A DNA stretch of 64,000 nt from JBHEBG01 sp046557915. Its GTDB lineage: Bacteria; Bacteroidota; Bacteroidia; Flavobacteriales; Flavobacteriaceae. The position numbers were made by a program, and so were the translations under genes. This document shows positions 17,656 through 28,500 of the stretch, piece after piece. The stretch spans positions 1 to 64,000 of the forward strand of contig NZ_JBHEBG010000008.1 of assembly GCF_046557915.1 (NCBI RefSeq), read 5' to 3'. Numbering within the stretch: the stretch's first letter is position 1; each line of letters opens with the position of its first letter. The notes beneath the pieces are model-generated. The model did not search any database. It was not told where the DNA came from and was given only the letters and a program-made list of their open reading frames with translations.

Positions 17656-19038
17656 ATGAAAAGACGCACTTTTGCAAAAAATATTACACTATCTACAGGG
17701 TTGGCCGGAATTACCTTTTTAGAGGCATGTAATGGAAACTTGGATACCAAAGGACAAAAAGCTTCAAAATCTAAAGAGTACGAAATTTCCAAGGATCTTT
17801 CGGAGCGGATGTACGCCCATGCTTTGGAAATTACCAAGTCAAAAATTCGCGGTGGAGATTCCGAAGTTTTCTTTAAGAAACCCTTTATCGATGCTGCCTT
17901 TAACAAGAATATCTTTTTGTGGGATACCTGTTTGATGTGTTGCTTTGCAAAATATCATTTGGATGAACTACCCGTTTATCAGGCATTGGATAATTTCTAT
18001 GGAAGAATGGAAGAAGATGGGTTTATATGTAGAGAATACAAACAAACCGGGGAGCCTCTTTGGCCTAAAGATCACCCAGTATCCATCAACCCACCGCTCT
18101 TGGCATTTGCCGAATTGGAAATATTCGGGGTATCCAAAGACACGGACAGATTAAAAAAAGTCTATCCTATTTTAAAAAACAACTTCCAATTTCATGTAAA
18201 TACTTATATGATGGATGATCATCTGTTTTATGGGGATACCATGGGATTGGGAATGGATAATATGCCCAGGGAACCAAGGGGTTGGGAGCCTACAGAAGGA
18301 AATGGATGGTCGCAACACGAGTTAGGTTTACAATTGGCGGCGCTTAAGAAAACGGATGAAGAGAAATTAAACTTCTTCGTAACAGAATATGTAAATACTA
18401 GAAATGGGGTTTGGAACAAACAAGGAAGACAGGTTGATTTTTCTTCACAGATGGCTATGTATGCACTACAACTAAAGGAAATTGCCGAATTGATTGGAAG
18501 GGAAGAGGATATAGGTCTGTACACCGAATTACATGCAAAGATCAAAAAAGCACTGAACGACCTTACATGGAACGAAGAAGATTCATTTTACTACGATCTA
18601 GGTTACAACAAGCAAATTAACAGAAGACATATTGGAATGTACTGGGCGTTATTGGCAAAGGTAGTACCTGATGACCGTTTAGAAGGATTTCTTGGCCATT
18701 TGTTAAATCCGGACGAGTTTTATAGAAAAACCCCGTTGCCTGCCTTATCAGCATCGGACGAAGACTATGTGGGCTGGGGCGATTACTGGCTTGGTGGGGT
18801 TTGGGCACCAACGGTCTATATGGTCTTAAAAGGGCTTTCCGCTTATGGAAAAGAAGATTTGGCAAGACATTTGGCGGCTAAGGTCTATGCAAGCGTTACA
18901 GAAGTCTTTGTGGCTACAGGTACGTTTTGGGAAAACTATTCCCCAGATCTGATATCCTATGGAATGCCATCTAAAAAAGATTTTTGTGGCTGGACCGCCC
19001 TTATCCCAATTTCGATTTATAGAGAATATATATTATAA
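17656..19038 (+). CDS. Tat-exported MGH1-like (alpha/alpha)6 glycoside hydrolase, probable lipoprotein
   Basis: Protein of 460 aa. The N-terminus has a twin-arginine motif (KRRTFAKN) and a lipobox-like LEAC at about residue 25, so it is probably a Tat-exported lipoprotein. The body fits the (alpha/alpha)6 barrel of the GH63/trehalase-like clan (MGH1-like): KNIFLWDTCLMCCFAKYH near residue 95, EDGFICREYKQTG, NPPLLAFAELEIFG, EGNGWSQHELGLQLAALK, SSQMAMYALQLKEIAELIG, LPALSASDEDYVGWGDYWLG, GVWAPTVYMVLKGL, and FWENYSPD close to the end, where related enzymes keep a catalytic acid. Known relatives cleave alpha-glucosides or mannosylglycerate; the exact substrate is open. It stands alone after the GH3 remnant and is the last intact gene of this glycan locus. 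Confidence 0.75.
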   Translation: MKRRTFAKNITLSTGLAGITFLEACNGNLDTKGQKASKSKEYEISKDLSERMYAHALEITKSKIRGGDSEVFFKKPFIDAAFNKNIFLWDTCLMCCFAKYHLDELPVYQALDNFYGRMEEDGFICREYKQTGEPLWPKDHPVSINPPLLAFAELEIFGVSKDTDRLKKVYPILKNNFQFHVNTYMMDDHLFYGDTMGLGMDNMPREPRGWEPTEGNGWSQHELGLQLAALKKTDEEKLNFFVTEYVNTRNGVWNKQGRQVDFSSQMAMYALQLKEIAELIGREEDIGLYTELHAKIKKALNDLTWNEEDSFYYDLGYNKQINRRHIGMYWALLAKVVPDDRLEGFLGHLLNPDEFYRKTPLPALSASDEDYVGWGDYWLGGVWAPTVYMVLKGLSAYGKEDLARHLAAKVYASVTEVFVATGTFWENYSPDLISYGMPSKKDFCGWTALIPISIYREYIL

Positions 19039-19250
19039 AAATAGAATTATAACATCTTAAACTAATTGTTTATTAAACTTTAGCGTTATCCAGATTTTTC
19101 GAAGCCAAGAGAATGTCGAACTTCAAATCTCGTTAGACTGAAACGGTCTTTAGATTAGTTTCGCTTTAAGTAATTAATTAAGAAGTATGTTTTAAGTCCC
19201 GTAAAACGTTAAATTTAGGAAACTAGAGAATTAGTTAGAGAATAAACCAA

Positions 19251-19595
19251 TCAATGTTCAATACCATCTTCCTTCATTAGATCAAAACCATAATCTCTTA
19301 GCATTGATATTATTGGAATGGACTCCTCCCCTTTATTAGTAAGTGAATATTCTACTCTTACAGGCACTTCTGGAATAATATTCTTTGAAATAAAGCCATC
19401 GGACAGTAACTCTTTGAGGTTTTTACTAAGCATCTTATCCGATATGTTGGAGATACTTTGTTTCAATTCAGAATATCTCCAAACTTTATCCTTTAACCTC
19501 CAAAGTATCGGCATTTTATACGTCCCCCCTATTTTAGCAAGCACATATTCTACCGGTGTGTAATACTTCTTGTTGTCACTTAAAAATTGTGGCAT
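19251..19595 (-). CDS. HxlR-family transcriptional regulator (second copy)
   Basis: Winged-helix regulator of ~114 aa. I set the start at 19595 (MPQFLSDNKKYYTPVEY) because it aligns with the start of the HxlR protein at 10759-11109; nine further in-frame codons up to 19622 would run through the palindrome at 19608-19620. Motifs: AKIGGTYKMPILWRLKDKVW, RYSELKQSISNISDKMLSKN, LLSDGFISKN, VRVEYSLTNKGE. It contains no cysteine at all, which argues against thiol redox sensing. It is divergent from the DJ-1/bestrophin/reductase operon that begins 200 bp away and is its likely regulator. Confidence 0.92.
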   Translation of the reverse strand: MPQFLSDNKKYYTPVEYVLAKIGGTYKMPILWRLKDKVWRYSELKQSISNISDKMLSKNLKELLSDGFISKNIIPEVPVRVEYSLTNKGEESIPIISMLRDYGFDLMKEDGIEH

Positions 19596-19607
19596 ACTTA
19601 CATAAAT

Positions 19608-19620
19608 GTTAGTTACTAAC
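19608..19620. promoter_or_regulatory. Palindromic operator candidate in front of the HxlR gene
   Basis: Perfect palindrome GTTAGT-T-ACTAAC, 12 bp upstream of the chosen HxlR start and between the two divergent transcription units. The position suits autoregulation combined with control of the operon at 19795-22222. HxlR dimers recognise such symmetrical sites; the binding itself is inference. Confidence 0.5.
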
Positions 19621-19687
19621 AAATATAACGATTTGTCATTCGAAACTTACTCTTGAATACTTTTGTTCTAGTAATTCCTTGTTCTAA

Positions 19688-19790
19688 ATGAAAAACACAT
19701 TAATCGTTATAGGCTATGCTATTTGCAGCATTTTTAACCAATTGTAATTCACAATCTCAATCAGATAAAAAAATTCTAATCTTAAAAAAA
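19688..19790 (+). pseudogene. Frameshifted lipoprotein leader remnant in front of the DJ-1-like gene
   Basis: An ATG at 19688 starts MKNTLIVIGYAICSIFNQL and stops at 19747. Reading one frame over from 19716 gives MLFAAFLTNCNSQSQSDKK followed by ILIL, which is a lipobox (LTNC) followed by a typical first strand of DJ-1/PfpI proteins. The two pieces together look like the leader of a lipoprotein DJ-1 relative broken by a frameshift. The intact downstream gene starts in a third frame at 19795. Confidence 0.5.
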
Positions 19791-19794
19791 AGAA

Positions 19795-20562
19795 ATGACC
19801 GCACAAATAAAGGAGATAGAAAATTATGTGCATTTTCACGGTGCACCTTTTAAAGGAAAAATATTAATGGTTGCAAGCAGCCTTACAATTTCAAAACAAA
19901 CGGGTTGGCCAATAGGGTTTTGGGCTGCAGAACTCACACATCCATTACATGTATTTCAGGAAGCAGGATATGAAGTAGATCTGGCCTCTACCGAAGGCGG
20001 AAAATTGGTTATGGACAGTTATTCCGATCCCACTGACGAAAGTGGCTATTCTGCACACGATGTAATAACACTCGGGTATATGCAACAAAAGTACTTCAAT
20101 ACAATGCTAGAAAACACCAAAAAACTGACCAAAGTAAACGCAAAAGATTACGATGCCATTTTTTTAGTAGGCGGGCAAGGCCCAATGTACACCTTTAAGG
20201 GCAATGAAGACTTGGAAAAACTTTTTGTGGATTTTTACGAATCCAAAAAGCCAAGTGCGGCAGTATGTCATTCGACCACATTGTTATTGGAAGCTAAAAA
20301 ATCTAATGGGGAGTTGTTGGTATCCGGAAAAACCTGGACAGGATTTGCAAATTCCGAAGAGGATTTCGCTGATGAAGCAGTAGGCATGAAAATACAACCT
20401 TATCGCATAGAGGATGAAGCAAGAAAACTTAATAATACAACCTTTAAGGTTGCAGCTCCTTTTGCTTCCTACGTAATTCAGGATGGCAATTTAATTACCG
20501 GTCAACAACAAAATTCCGGAGCGGCAGCGGCCAGAATGCTGGTCGAACAATTGACCCGATAA
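19795..20562 (+). CDS. DJ-1/PfpI-family (type 1 glutamine amidotransferase-like) protein
   Basis: Cytoplasmic protein of 255 aa. The class I amidotransferase-like fold is evident: first strand GKILMVASSLTIS, the loop TGWPIGFWAAELTHPLHVF with the conserved Glu, EAGYEVDLASTEGG, YDAIFLVGGQGPMYTFKGN, and the nucleophile elbow PSAAVCHSTTLLL with Cys-His. The C-terminal part LITGQQQNSGAAAARMLVEQ is the usual end of Hsp31/YhbO-like proteins. Members act as chaperones, glyoxalase III-type enzymes or stress proteins; which applies is not clear. It is the first gene of an operon with a bestrophin-like channel (69 bp later) and a reductase, opposite an HxlR regulator. Confidence 0.9.
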   Translation: MTAQIKEIENYVHFHGAPFKGKILMVASSLTISKQTGWPIGFWAAELTHPLHVFQEAGYEVDLASTEGGKLVMDSYSDPTDESGYSAHDVITLGYMQQKYFNTMLENTKKLTKVNAKDYDAIFLVGGQGPMYTFKGNEDLEKLFVDFYESKKPSAAVCHSTTLLLEAKKSNGELLVSGKTWTGFANSEEDFADEAVGMKIQPYRIEDEARKLNNTTFKVAAPFASYVIQDGNLITGQQQNSGAAAARMLVEQLTR

Positions 20563-20631
20563 TCAAATTACCAATAAAAAAAGAGCGGATTTTTGCGCTT
20601 CGTTTTTTAAAGGGATAGATGAAGATTACTT

Positions 20632-21573
20632 ATGATAACAAAAAGGAACTTTAATCCCTTAAAGGTCTGGCAGTATGTAAAGAAACCCATGCTGTTCGTA
20701 TTGTTATGGTCAATAGTGGTGTGGCTGGGTTTTTACCTATCCAAATCGAGCATATTGGCAATAAACTTTACGCCCATTGGGGTAATGGGTTCAGCATTGG
20801 CCATTTTCGTTGCCTTTAGGAATAATTCGGCTTATGGTCGTTGGTGGGAGGCAAGACAACTTTGGGGAGGTATAGTAAATTCGAGCAGGGTGCTCTCCAG
20901 ACTGATAATAACCTTCACGGATAGCCATTTACATCAGGAAAATTACGACGAGCAAAGAAGTGAACGATTTAAGAAAGAACTGGTTTACAATTGTATCGCC
21001 TGGGTACATACGTTGCGTTTACATTTGCGAAAGCAAAAAAGCTGGCAAGAGATCAAACCGTTTCTTTCAAACGAGGAGTATAGCGAACTTCTGAAATTCC
21101 ACAACAAGCCAAATTTTATCCATTTGTTAATGGGCAAAAAAATATACAAGGCTATGGCAAATGGCACCTTAGGTGGTTTCGATAGTTTCCAGATGGAAGG
21201 TCAATTATTTACACTGACCAATTATCAAGGAAGTTGTGAACGAATAAAAAATACCCCTTTGCCCCGACAATATGACTATTTTACACGCCTTTTTGTTTAC
21301 TTGTTCGCTTTAATGTTGCCATTTGGTCTCTTATCGTTTTTTCAACATACCGCGGCAATATCTTGGTTGATCATTCCCTTTTCATTTTTGATAGCATTGG
21401 TATTCGTAATAATGGAAAGAACAGGAGCAGCCAATGAAAACCCTTTCGAAAACAGGATAACCGATGTTCCCCTATCTGCAATCTGCAATACCATTGAAAT
21501 AGATTTGAAACAAATGTTGGGCGAAACAGAACTACCTGAAAAACAAGAACCCACTAAAGGATACTTATTTTAA
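20632..21573 (+). CDS. Bestrophin-like (UPF0187) membrane protein
   Basis: Inner-membrane protein of 313 aa of the bacterial bestrophin family, which form pentameric ion channels. Hydrophobic helices are visible at about 22-42 (MLFVLLWSIVVWLGFYL), 45-65 (INFTPIGVMGSALAIFVAF), 221-241 (LFVYLFALMLPFGLLSFF) and 245-265 (ISWLIIPFSFLIALVFVI). The family signature FRNNSAYGRWWEARQLWGG with IVNSSRVLSR is intact, as are GAANENPFENRITDVPLSA and a trailing cytoplasmic helix. It is the middle gene of the DJ-1 operon, ending 19 bp before the reductase. Confidence 0.93.
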   Translation: MITKRNFNPLKVWQYVKKPMLFVLLWSIVVWLGFYLSKSSILAINFTPIGVMGSALAIFVAFRNNSAYGRWWEARQLWGGIVNSSRVLSRLIITFTDSHLHQENYDEQRSERFKKELVYNCIAWVHTLRLHLRKQKSWQEIKPFLSNEEYSELLKFHNKPNFIHLLMGKKIYKAMANGTLGGFDSFQMEGQLFTLTNYQGSCERIKNTPLPRQYDYFTRLFVYLFALMLPFGLLSFFQHTAAISWLIIPFSFLIALVFVIMERTGAANENPFENRITDVPLSAICNTIEIDLKQMLGETELPEKQEPTKGYLF

Positions 21574-21592
21574 GAACAAAACTAGAAACGAT

Positions 21593-22222
21593 ATGAAATT
21601 GGCATTTATAGGAATAGGAAATGTAGGATTTGCGCTTGCGAACAATCTTGAAAAGAAAGGGCATGAAATTCTTTTGGGTAATAACAATACCAACAGTGAA
21701 ACTGTTTTAAAAGCTATTTCAAAGAACAATAACTTCAAAGTAGTAACAATCCAGAAAGCTATTGACAGTTCGGATGTGGTGTTTTTGGCCACGCCCTTCG
21801 CAGTAAATGAAAAAATTCTGAAGGCGCTAAGGTTCAACGACAAAATTTTGATAGATTGTACTAATCCTGTGGGTGCCGGTATATCGCACGGGTTACAAAG
21901 CAAAATTTCGGGAGCGGAAAAAGTACAGGAGTGGGCACCTGATGCCAGGGTTGTAAAAGCATATACAATTTATGGTTTTGAAAATTTGATCGATTCGAAC
22001 TTTCCAAACTACCATTTAAAACCAGTAATGATGATTGCCGGGAACGATGCCAAGTCAAAAAACACCGTTGGTAAGCTTAATTCCGATTTAGGCTTTGAAA
22101 CACTTGATGTGGGAGGTCTTGACCTAGCGCTACATTTGGAACATATGACATTATTATGGGTAAAAATGGCAAGGCGGGATGGACATCATCCAAATTTTAC
22201 TTGGGCATATATTGAAAAATAA
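21593..22222 (+). CDS. NADP-binding oxidoreductase, F420-reductase-like
   Basis: Soluble protein of 209 aa. It opens with a Rossmann fold glycine motif, KLAFIGIGNVGFALANNLEKK, then GHEILLGNNN. The downstream pieces VVFLATPFAVNEKI, ILIDCTNPVGAGISHG, VVKAYTIYGFENLID, PVMMIAGNDAKSK and FETLDVGGLDLALHLEHMTLL follow the order of NADPH-dependent F420 reductase-like proteins (2-domain short enzymes of ~210 aa). Flavobacteria do not make F420, so another substrate is likely. Last gene of the DJ-1/bestrophin operon; the tRNA-Pro island begins 105 bp further on. Confidence 0.88.
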   Translation: MKLAFIGIGNVGFALANNLEKKGHEILLGNNNTNSETVLKAISKNNNFKVVTIQKAIDSSDVVFLATPFAVNEKILKALRFNDKILIDCTNPVGAGISHGLQSKISGAEKVQEWAPDARVVKAYTIYGFENLIDSNFPNYHLKPVMMIAGNDAKSKNTVGKLNSDLGFETLDVGGLDLALHLEHMTLLWVKMARRDGHHPNFTWAYIEK

Positions 22223-22303
22223 ACTACAAGACCTAATTCCCGGTTTACCTACTAAATACATTGTACAAACCCCATCTCGAATTGAGATAATAATTAGCCA
22301 TTT

Positions 22304-22325
22304 TTTGATATCATTTGATATCAAA
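22304..22325. repeat. Perfect 9-bp inverted repeat beside the left att site
   Basis: Arms TTTGATATC and GATATCAAA with a 4-nt loop, two bases outside the island end. In the direction of the ancestral tRNA-Pro (minus) it would lie just after the tRNA 3' end and may have been its original terminator, although no clear U-tract follows; it may also be a recombinase binding site. Confidence 0.5.
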
Positions 22326-22327
22326 GT

Positions 22328-22341
22328 TGTCGGGATGACAG
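22328..22341. repeat. Left attachment site copy (att) of the toxin island
   Basis: TGTCGGGATGACAG, identical over 14 of 14 bases and in the same orientation as 41747-41760, which is the 3' end of tRNA-Pro. Tyrosine integrases commonly use tRNA 3' ends as targets and leave such a direct repeat at the distal end. From here to 22566 (225 bp) no gene is visible. Confidence 0.8.
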
Positions 22342-22566
22342 ATCGAATGATGTCATCGCAATACGCTGTATGTCAATATTTTACACTGTTTTTCTGAGTT
22401 GGTTAACCGAACTCTAAACTACCATCAAATTAGCACATTTAAATGCAAATTTTAGGTGTCTTTTGCGGTACTAAAGTACGAAATAATTCAATGCTGAAAG
22501 AATTTAATTAGTTTGATTATTTAACATCCATTTGAAATATCAAGAAGAAACAATGTGCAAGCTTAA

Positions 22567-25500
22567 CTAAACAACTTTATAGTCAATTAGGAAGACTACA
22601 TCTTTAATCTTATGGTCGTCCAAAGAAGACCGGTCAGCGGGTGTTGTTGATGAAACTGCAAGATCTCCGGAGTCATTCACAGTAAGGTTAACTTCCAAGC
22701 CCTGTACTACAGGCTGGAAGGCTGAAAAAGCGGTAGTTACCGGGATTTCTCCTAGAAATAATTTTGTATTTTCCTCGCGATCCCAGGTCGTAATTTCACT
22801 TCCTGTAGTTCCGTTGCTTTCAACGTTTAGTGCAAAACTTAACGGAGCGGGCAACTCAACATCGCCATCTTCATTTCTAAAGCCATTTTCATCAAGTTCT
22901 ACGATGCAACGTGCGCTGGAAATTTCTAAGCGTTTCCCTTGCAGAAACAAAGGAAAATGCCTTTCGCCTAGTTCCAACGGAACCTGCTCACCAACTGCAC
23001 CATGCAATAATCTGTGGAAGGTTTGTGAAAATTCTTGCCTAAGGCTAAACGCTCTGCTTAGACTAAACTCTTCACCAGATAACAAAGTATCTAAATGACC
23101 ACTTGCTTCTTCTACGGCCTCCCTAAACTGCACATCGTATTCGGCCGTGTAGCTAATGTGTAATATAACGTCATTGATACTACTATAGTCAAAAGGTTTT
23201 AAATTTTTGGGTAACTCTAGTTGCCAGGTACTTTCAACCGCACCAGCACCTTCGAAAGGCATATATCGTTCGTCTCTAAAGTCGAGACGGAAAACCCCAC
23301 TATCGTTTTGAGCAGTGCTCGTAGCTACGGTAGTAGATCGCGAGGGAGGCACAAGCGCCAATTCTTCGCTACCCCATTTTGCTTCTTTTCGAATGTAACT
23401 GTTTGTCAAGGTGAGTGTGGCGCTCACATTGCTATAGGGTCCAGTGATACAGGGTATGGTCAGTCGGGCCGACTTTATGCGCCGCCGATACTGTCCTGGG
23501 TAAAAGATGTCGAAAAATAACTCGGGAACTGTGAATTCGCAACTACCTGTATTTTTCAATGATAGCAGGGCTTCCGGTGCAATTTGAGTTATTGAAAAGG
23601 CCTGGTCAATTTCCATACTGCGGTGATTGGTCTCCATGTATTTGAGTTCCATTCTTCGCAGGGCGCTCATTAGTTTTTCTCCGGCCATCATTCCCGCTTT
23701 AGTGCTTTCCCAATAATTACCCTCCAGAAATACGGAGGTTTCATCGTGCCGTTCAAATCGGTACGCCCGTTCTGCCATGCGGGCAACGGTCATCGCATTT
23801 TGATAGGCTTCTCGATATAGACGTTGTAATTGGGTGGAAAGCCACGTATAGAGACCAAGGTTGGTAAACTTATCCCGGTAGAATTCAAAAGTCTCCTGAT
23901 GTTGCTCCATACTTTTTTCGTGCAGTTCTCTTGATTTTACCGAGATTTCTTTGCGGATCTCAGCTGCTGCAATTTGCTTTTCAAGTTCCTGTTCCTCTTT
24001 TTTTACCTGTTCCAGAATAAATTCCCAATTATCCCTTCGACGTTCCTGACCTCCTTTTACGGATACGATGCTAGCATCTCTCTGGTATCCAGCAGCTATA
24101 GCGTTAAAATAATCTGCATAAAGCTTTAATGCCTTTGAAATTGCTCCGGAACCGGTGGAATTAGCCATTCCAACTATCTGAGGTGGCATTCCGGCAATAG
24201 ATGAGGACAAATAAAACGGCATTGCTACCAAGGAAAATGTATTGCTAGAATCCATATGGCTCAAATGCATGGATTCAAATCGGTTCAATCCAACACTTAT
24301 CAACTGTTCGTAGTATCGAATCTTTAATTCCACATTCTCTTTTCTTTTTAGCAATCCCTCTAAGCTTTCTTCCGCTGCCTTAATCTCTAAATCTCTCAAC
24401 TGCGTTGTATACAGTTTAAGCACCTCATCTTGTTGCTTAAGTCTTAGCAAGGCCAGATCCTCGGCGCTCTTTTTTTCTAAAGCCCCCAATAATGCAGCCC
24501 CAAATCCTTGCAACGCCCCTGCGTATTCCTTGGCCTTTGCTAGTAGGAATGCAAACCTGTAGGGAGGTAATTGGCCCTGAGTAGCAGTTAGAACATCTTC
24601 AAGTGATAAACCGGCAGCCCTTGCTCGTACCAGCAAGCGTGGATCTATTTCAGGGGCAAATAAAGAAAGTTGTCTTCTTACCCCGCTGATATTCATACAA
24701 TTTCTAATTTTAAACAAGCGATCCTGGACCCGATCCCAGTACGACAAAAGATCAGGATTAGAAGGAATACAAAATAAGCAGCTCTGCTCTAATAAACTGG
24801 TATGAAACGAAGGTAAGAAATAGTGGTCCTGAAATTTATCTTTCCAATTAATTCCACCAAAATCACTGGTATCCAAACCAATATCAGCCTTTCTGCCGAA
24901 ATCTATTAATGGCGTATCCAAGGAAGTGCCTGTTTCGCCTCCTGCTTCTTCTTCCTCCTCCTCAGCGGTTCCAAAATAGTAGTCAACCCAAGAACTTGCA
25001 TCAAAAACAGACCATAAAATACCCAGATAACCTGTCCCAGGTCCAAAGGGCTCGGAACTTTCATCAACCCTACATCTTTCCTTTGTCTCAATGGTATTTT
25101 CTACCTCCTGTATAAAATTTTTGCACCTTGGGCTAGACAGTTCTGACTTTAATTCCCGTAAAGTAAATTGTTCCTTTTCTAGGGTATCGCATTCTCCAAG
25201 CTCCGCGGGTTTGGGACCTAGAATTTCTGAGGCCATTATATACAATAAAGAGGCTTCATTAATAGATTCCACGGTATCTTGGATGAACAAGTGATCTCCC
25301 CAATCCAACAAATTATCTATGTACTTCATAGTAATGCTCTTCATGTACGCCCCTAGACGTAGACGAGCTACCGCGTGGGGATTAAAAGGATCTTTCTTAT
25401 AGGCTTCAATCGCTCGAGGGTCGTTTAGGTTTTCCTTCCAGGATGCCAGGCGGTGATTCCTAAATTCTATAAACTGCCAAACATAATTTGCCGCCTCAGC

Positions 25501-28500
25501 CGCACTGCTATCTTCAATTTCGATCTGAGCCATTGGGTCAAAAATATAATGGTACCAACGCTGGGCTTCAGCATACTTCTTTTGGCTATTTAAGTGATTG
25601 GCAATTAAAAAAGGTGCGTGAAAAAACATTTCACGATAGTATGTGCCTAAAGAGCCGCTAAAATCAAGCTTCCCGTGATTCCCATCATTGCAAACCAAAG
25701 AATATAGATATACAGGAAGAGGCTTTTCAACCAATTCGGCCTGGGTTTCATAGCTCAAAAGATGCTTGACCCCGCCGGCAAAAAGGAGACTACCCAGTCT
25801 GGTTCCTAGGGTCGTGCCAATTCGTTTGATCATGTATCTAAACCCCTGTCTCTCATACGAATGAACAAGCAAAAGGTCATCATCTACGCTAAAAACCCCA
25901 TCGGTAAGACTACCATTTATTGACTCATAATCTATAGTACTACCATTGAAACTGAGTATTCGTGTATTCCCAATTAGATCTCCAGGTTCATCCTTCAAAT
26001 ACAATTCGCAATCTGCATATTGCTCTCCATCCACATAGCTAGGAATATATCCATAGGAAAGGTCTCGATCCGAAAGGTTCAATCTTTTCAGGTCAGCCAA
26101 AGGTTCTCCAGCCGAAGTCCTTAACATATAAATAGGAATTGGAAAGCCACCATCAATCGTCTTCAATTCTGAGGAACTTATATCTAAATTAGCTGTCAAT
26201 TCAAAATTAGCACCAACCAGAACAAGGTTTCCGTAAGCATTATCATCGGCTAAAAGCCTCACAAAATTAACATCGGGATAAACCCGGTCCCATTGGTAAC
26301 CCCTTAAAGTATAATTCTCTTTATAACCCAGATGAATGTTGTTGTCATACATTGGTTTGTAAAGGTTCTTCACATTGTCATGACTAAATTGCACGCTACA
26401 TCTAAAGGTGCTGCTACCTTCTGAAGAGTCAACCGTCATGGGAATGTCTATATAGCGCGAGTTTTCAAAAATGCCCGGGTCCTGATCTATTTTTTGGTTC
26501 ATCTTATCGAGCAGAAGCGCAATAACATCACTTTCTTCGATATTCAGATCAGCCAGACTTGGGCCGAAGATATTCCAACTCCCGTCGGCAATGTATATAT
26601 GTCGTACAATAGATCTTTTAAATGCCTGAAATTCTTCAGGGGTTCTTAGAGGATCGAATATCACATTGCCATCATTCAAAAATTCTTCATCACTGATTTT
26701 TAATTGTTGTATTGGCGCCCATGAGCCGTCCAGCGTTAAGAAGCTATATTCAATATTCCATTTGTGATTATAACCCGTAAACTGAGATTTGCCATTTATC
26801 ATTTCCGTAACGGGGTTTGTAATTACCGCTACCCAAAAAAGAAACAACTTATCCTGATACATAATAGGGGAGACTTTCCTTGCCGAAATCTTAAGATTTA
26901 GTTTGGTCCAATTACCCCATTCCATACCATGAGAAGAATCTCGGTTTTCTGACCTATATAGGTTGTCTATGTTTCTATAATAATGTTCAGGTGGATTTGA
27001 ACTGGTCACTCCGAATAAATGGAGCCTGTCTACATTAGTGTCTAACTCATGAAATGACCCGGCAATTTTCAGGGAGGCTATTTCCTCGAATCCAGCCATA
27101 TATTTTGAATATGCATTCAAAACATTTTGTGGGGTAATTTCTTGATGAAGCAAGTCGGATTCTAGCTTCTCAAACAGTTCCGTTTTGTTATCTCTTAAAT
27201 CGGGTTCAATGTAGTTCTCCGGATACAAAAAAACTTTTCTATTGGCCTCCCATACTCTATAATTTTTTCGCCATAACCATTCCTCTTTGGGAATATCCGA
27301 TGGTTTAACCCTCAAGCCTCCATCTTTGCTTTGCTCCAAATTCATTAAACAACGCTGAATATAAAGTTGAATGCTAGAGATTGCAGCAACCATTCTGGAT
27401 GTTCTTGCACATCCTTCAAATTCTGTATCGATCAAAAAGTAATTGTAGAGATCATTGCTGGTATTAAACCACCTATCCTCAACAGTAGTAGTTGCCTGCC
27501 ATGAATGTATCAAATAATTAACTAATGCATCTCTTTTTAATCCGCGTATGGTATCTTCAAAAGGTGTAATCTTTTCAAGCCAGGCTTCCTCCGTTTGGTA
27601 TTTGGTACGTATCGCTGTAAATACACTTTTAGAGGCGCTTAGTAGTACATTAAAATCCTTGGAAACAAAGTTGGCCATTATCTCTGCTCCGATCCCCAGA
27701 TATTGAACGAGTTCATTTATTTCTTTTAACTTTTTTAAAGCCGCAATGGCCTGGTTGGTAACACCGGTTGAGCTGGACGCGGGAAAAACCATATTACCGT
27801 TTAACACGCCTAGGGTGCTCTTTTTTGCATTAAGCACACTGGAATTTGCCTCAAGTTCTGCTGACGAAAAAGCGGGTCTTGCAAGATCGTATTCATAAGA
27901 CTCCAATAGTGTATGAATTCCATCCTTCTCGCTCGCCATATCCTTGATCAAAGTGGCGTACAAGCTTGTTTGCGTTAAATGGTTCAATTGAGGTGCATTG
28001 TAATCATCCGGTATGTTAATTTGAAATATAGCTGTTTCCAACCCAGAGTTGTTTCTTATGAAATGAAGCGAGGTTGTATCGAACACTTCGTTTTTAAACC
28101 ATACATTAAGTTTTATGAGCCTTCCTATAAGATCTTGGAGCGGCCTGAGGGAAGTCCGCCCTTGGAGTATGTTAGAAAGCAGACTGCTATTTGTGCTATC
28201 TTCAAACCTGTAATTAACCAGGGCCGCAAGATCTAAAATCTTCTGGACCGATGTACCTAGTTTACCGGCAATTAAATGAGGGACTAAAGTGCTGCTGTGA
28301 TATGCCTTAACGGACGTCTTAGCAACCTCTTCTGTTATAGGGATGGAAGGAGGAATCACCATAGGAGATTCCAAACTTGCCTCTGCTTCAAACCAGTATA
28401 TTCTTTCGCTTGAAACTTTTTCAAACAACGCGCCGTTTTCTATAAAAATTTCACGCGATTGTTCCAGCAATATGCTAGCAATCCCAACAAACGCTCGGTC

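Noticed and set aside
19081..19250. Possible hairpin AGAC...GTCT between the MGH1-like gene and HxlR
   Set aside because: Four base pairs only; not distinguishable from chance.
22396..22414. Imperfect inverted repeat GAGTT...AACTC downstream of TcA, considered as its terminator
   Set aside because: Only 5 bp pair before mismatches, and no U-tract follows on the minus strand.
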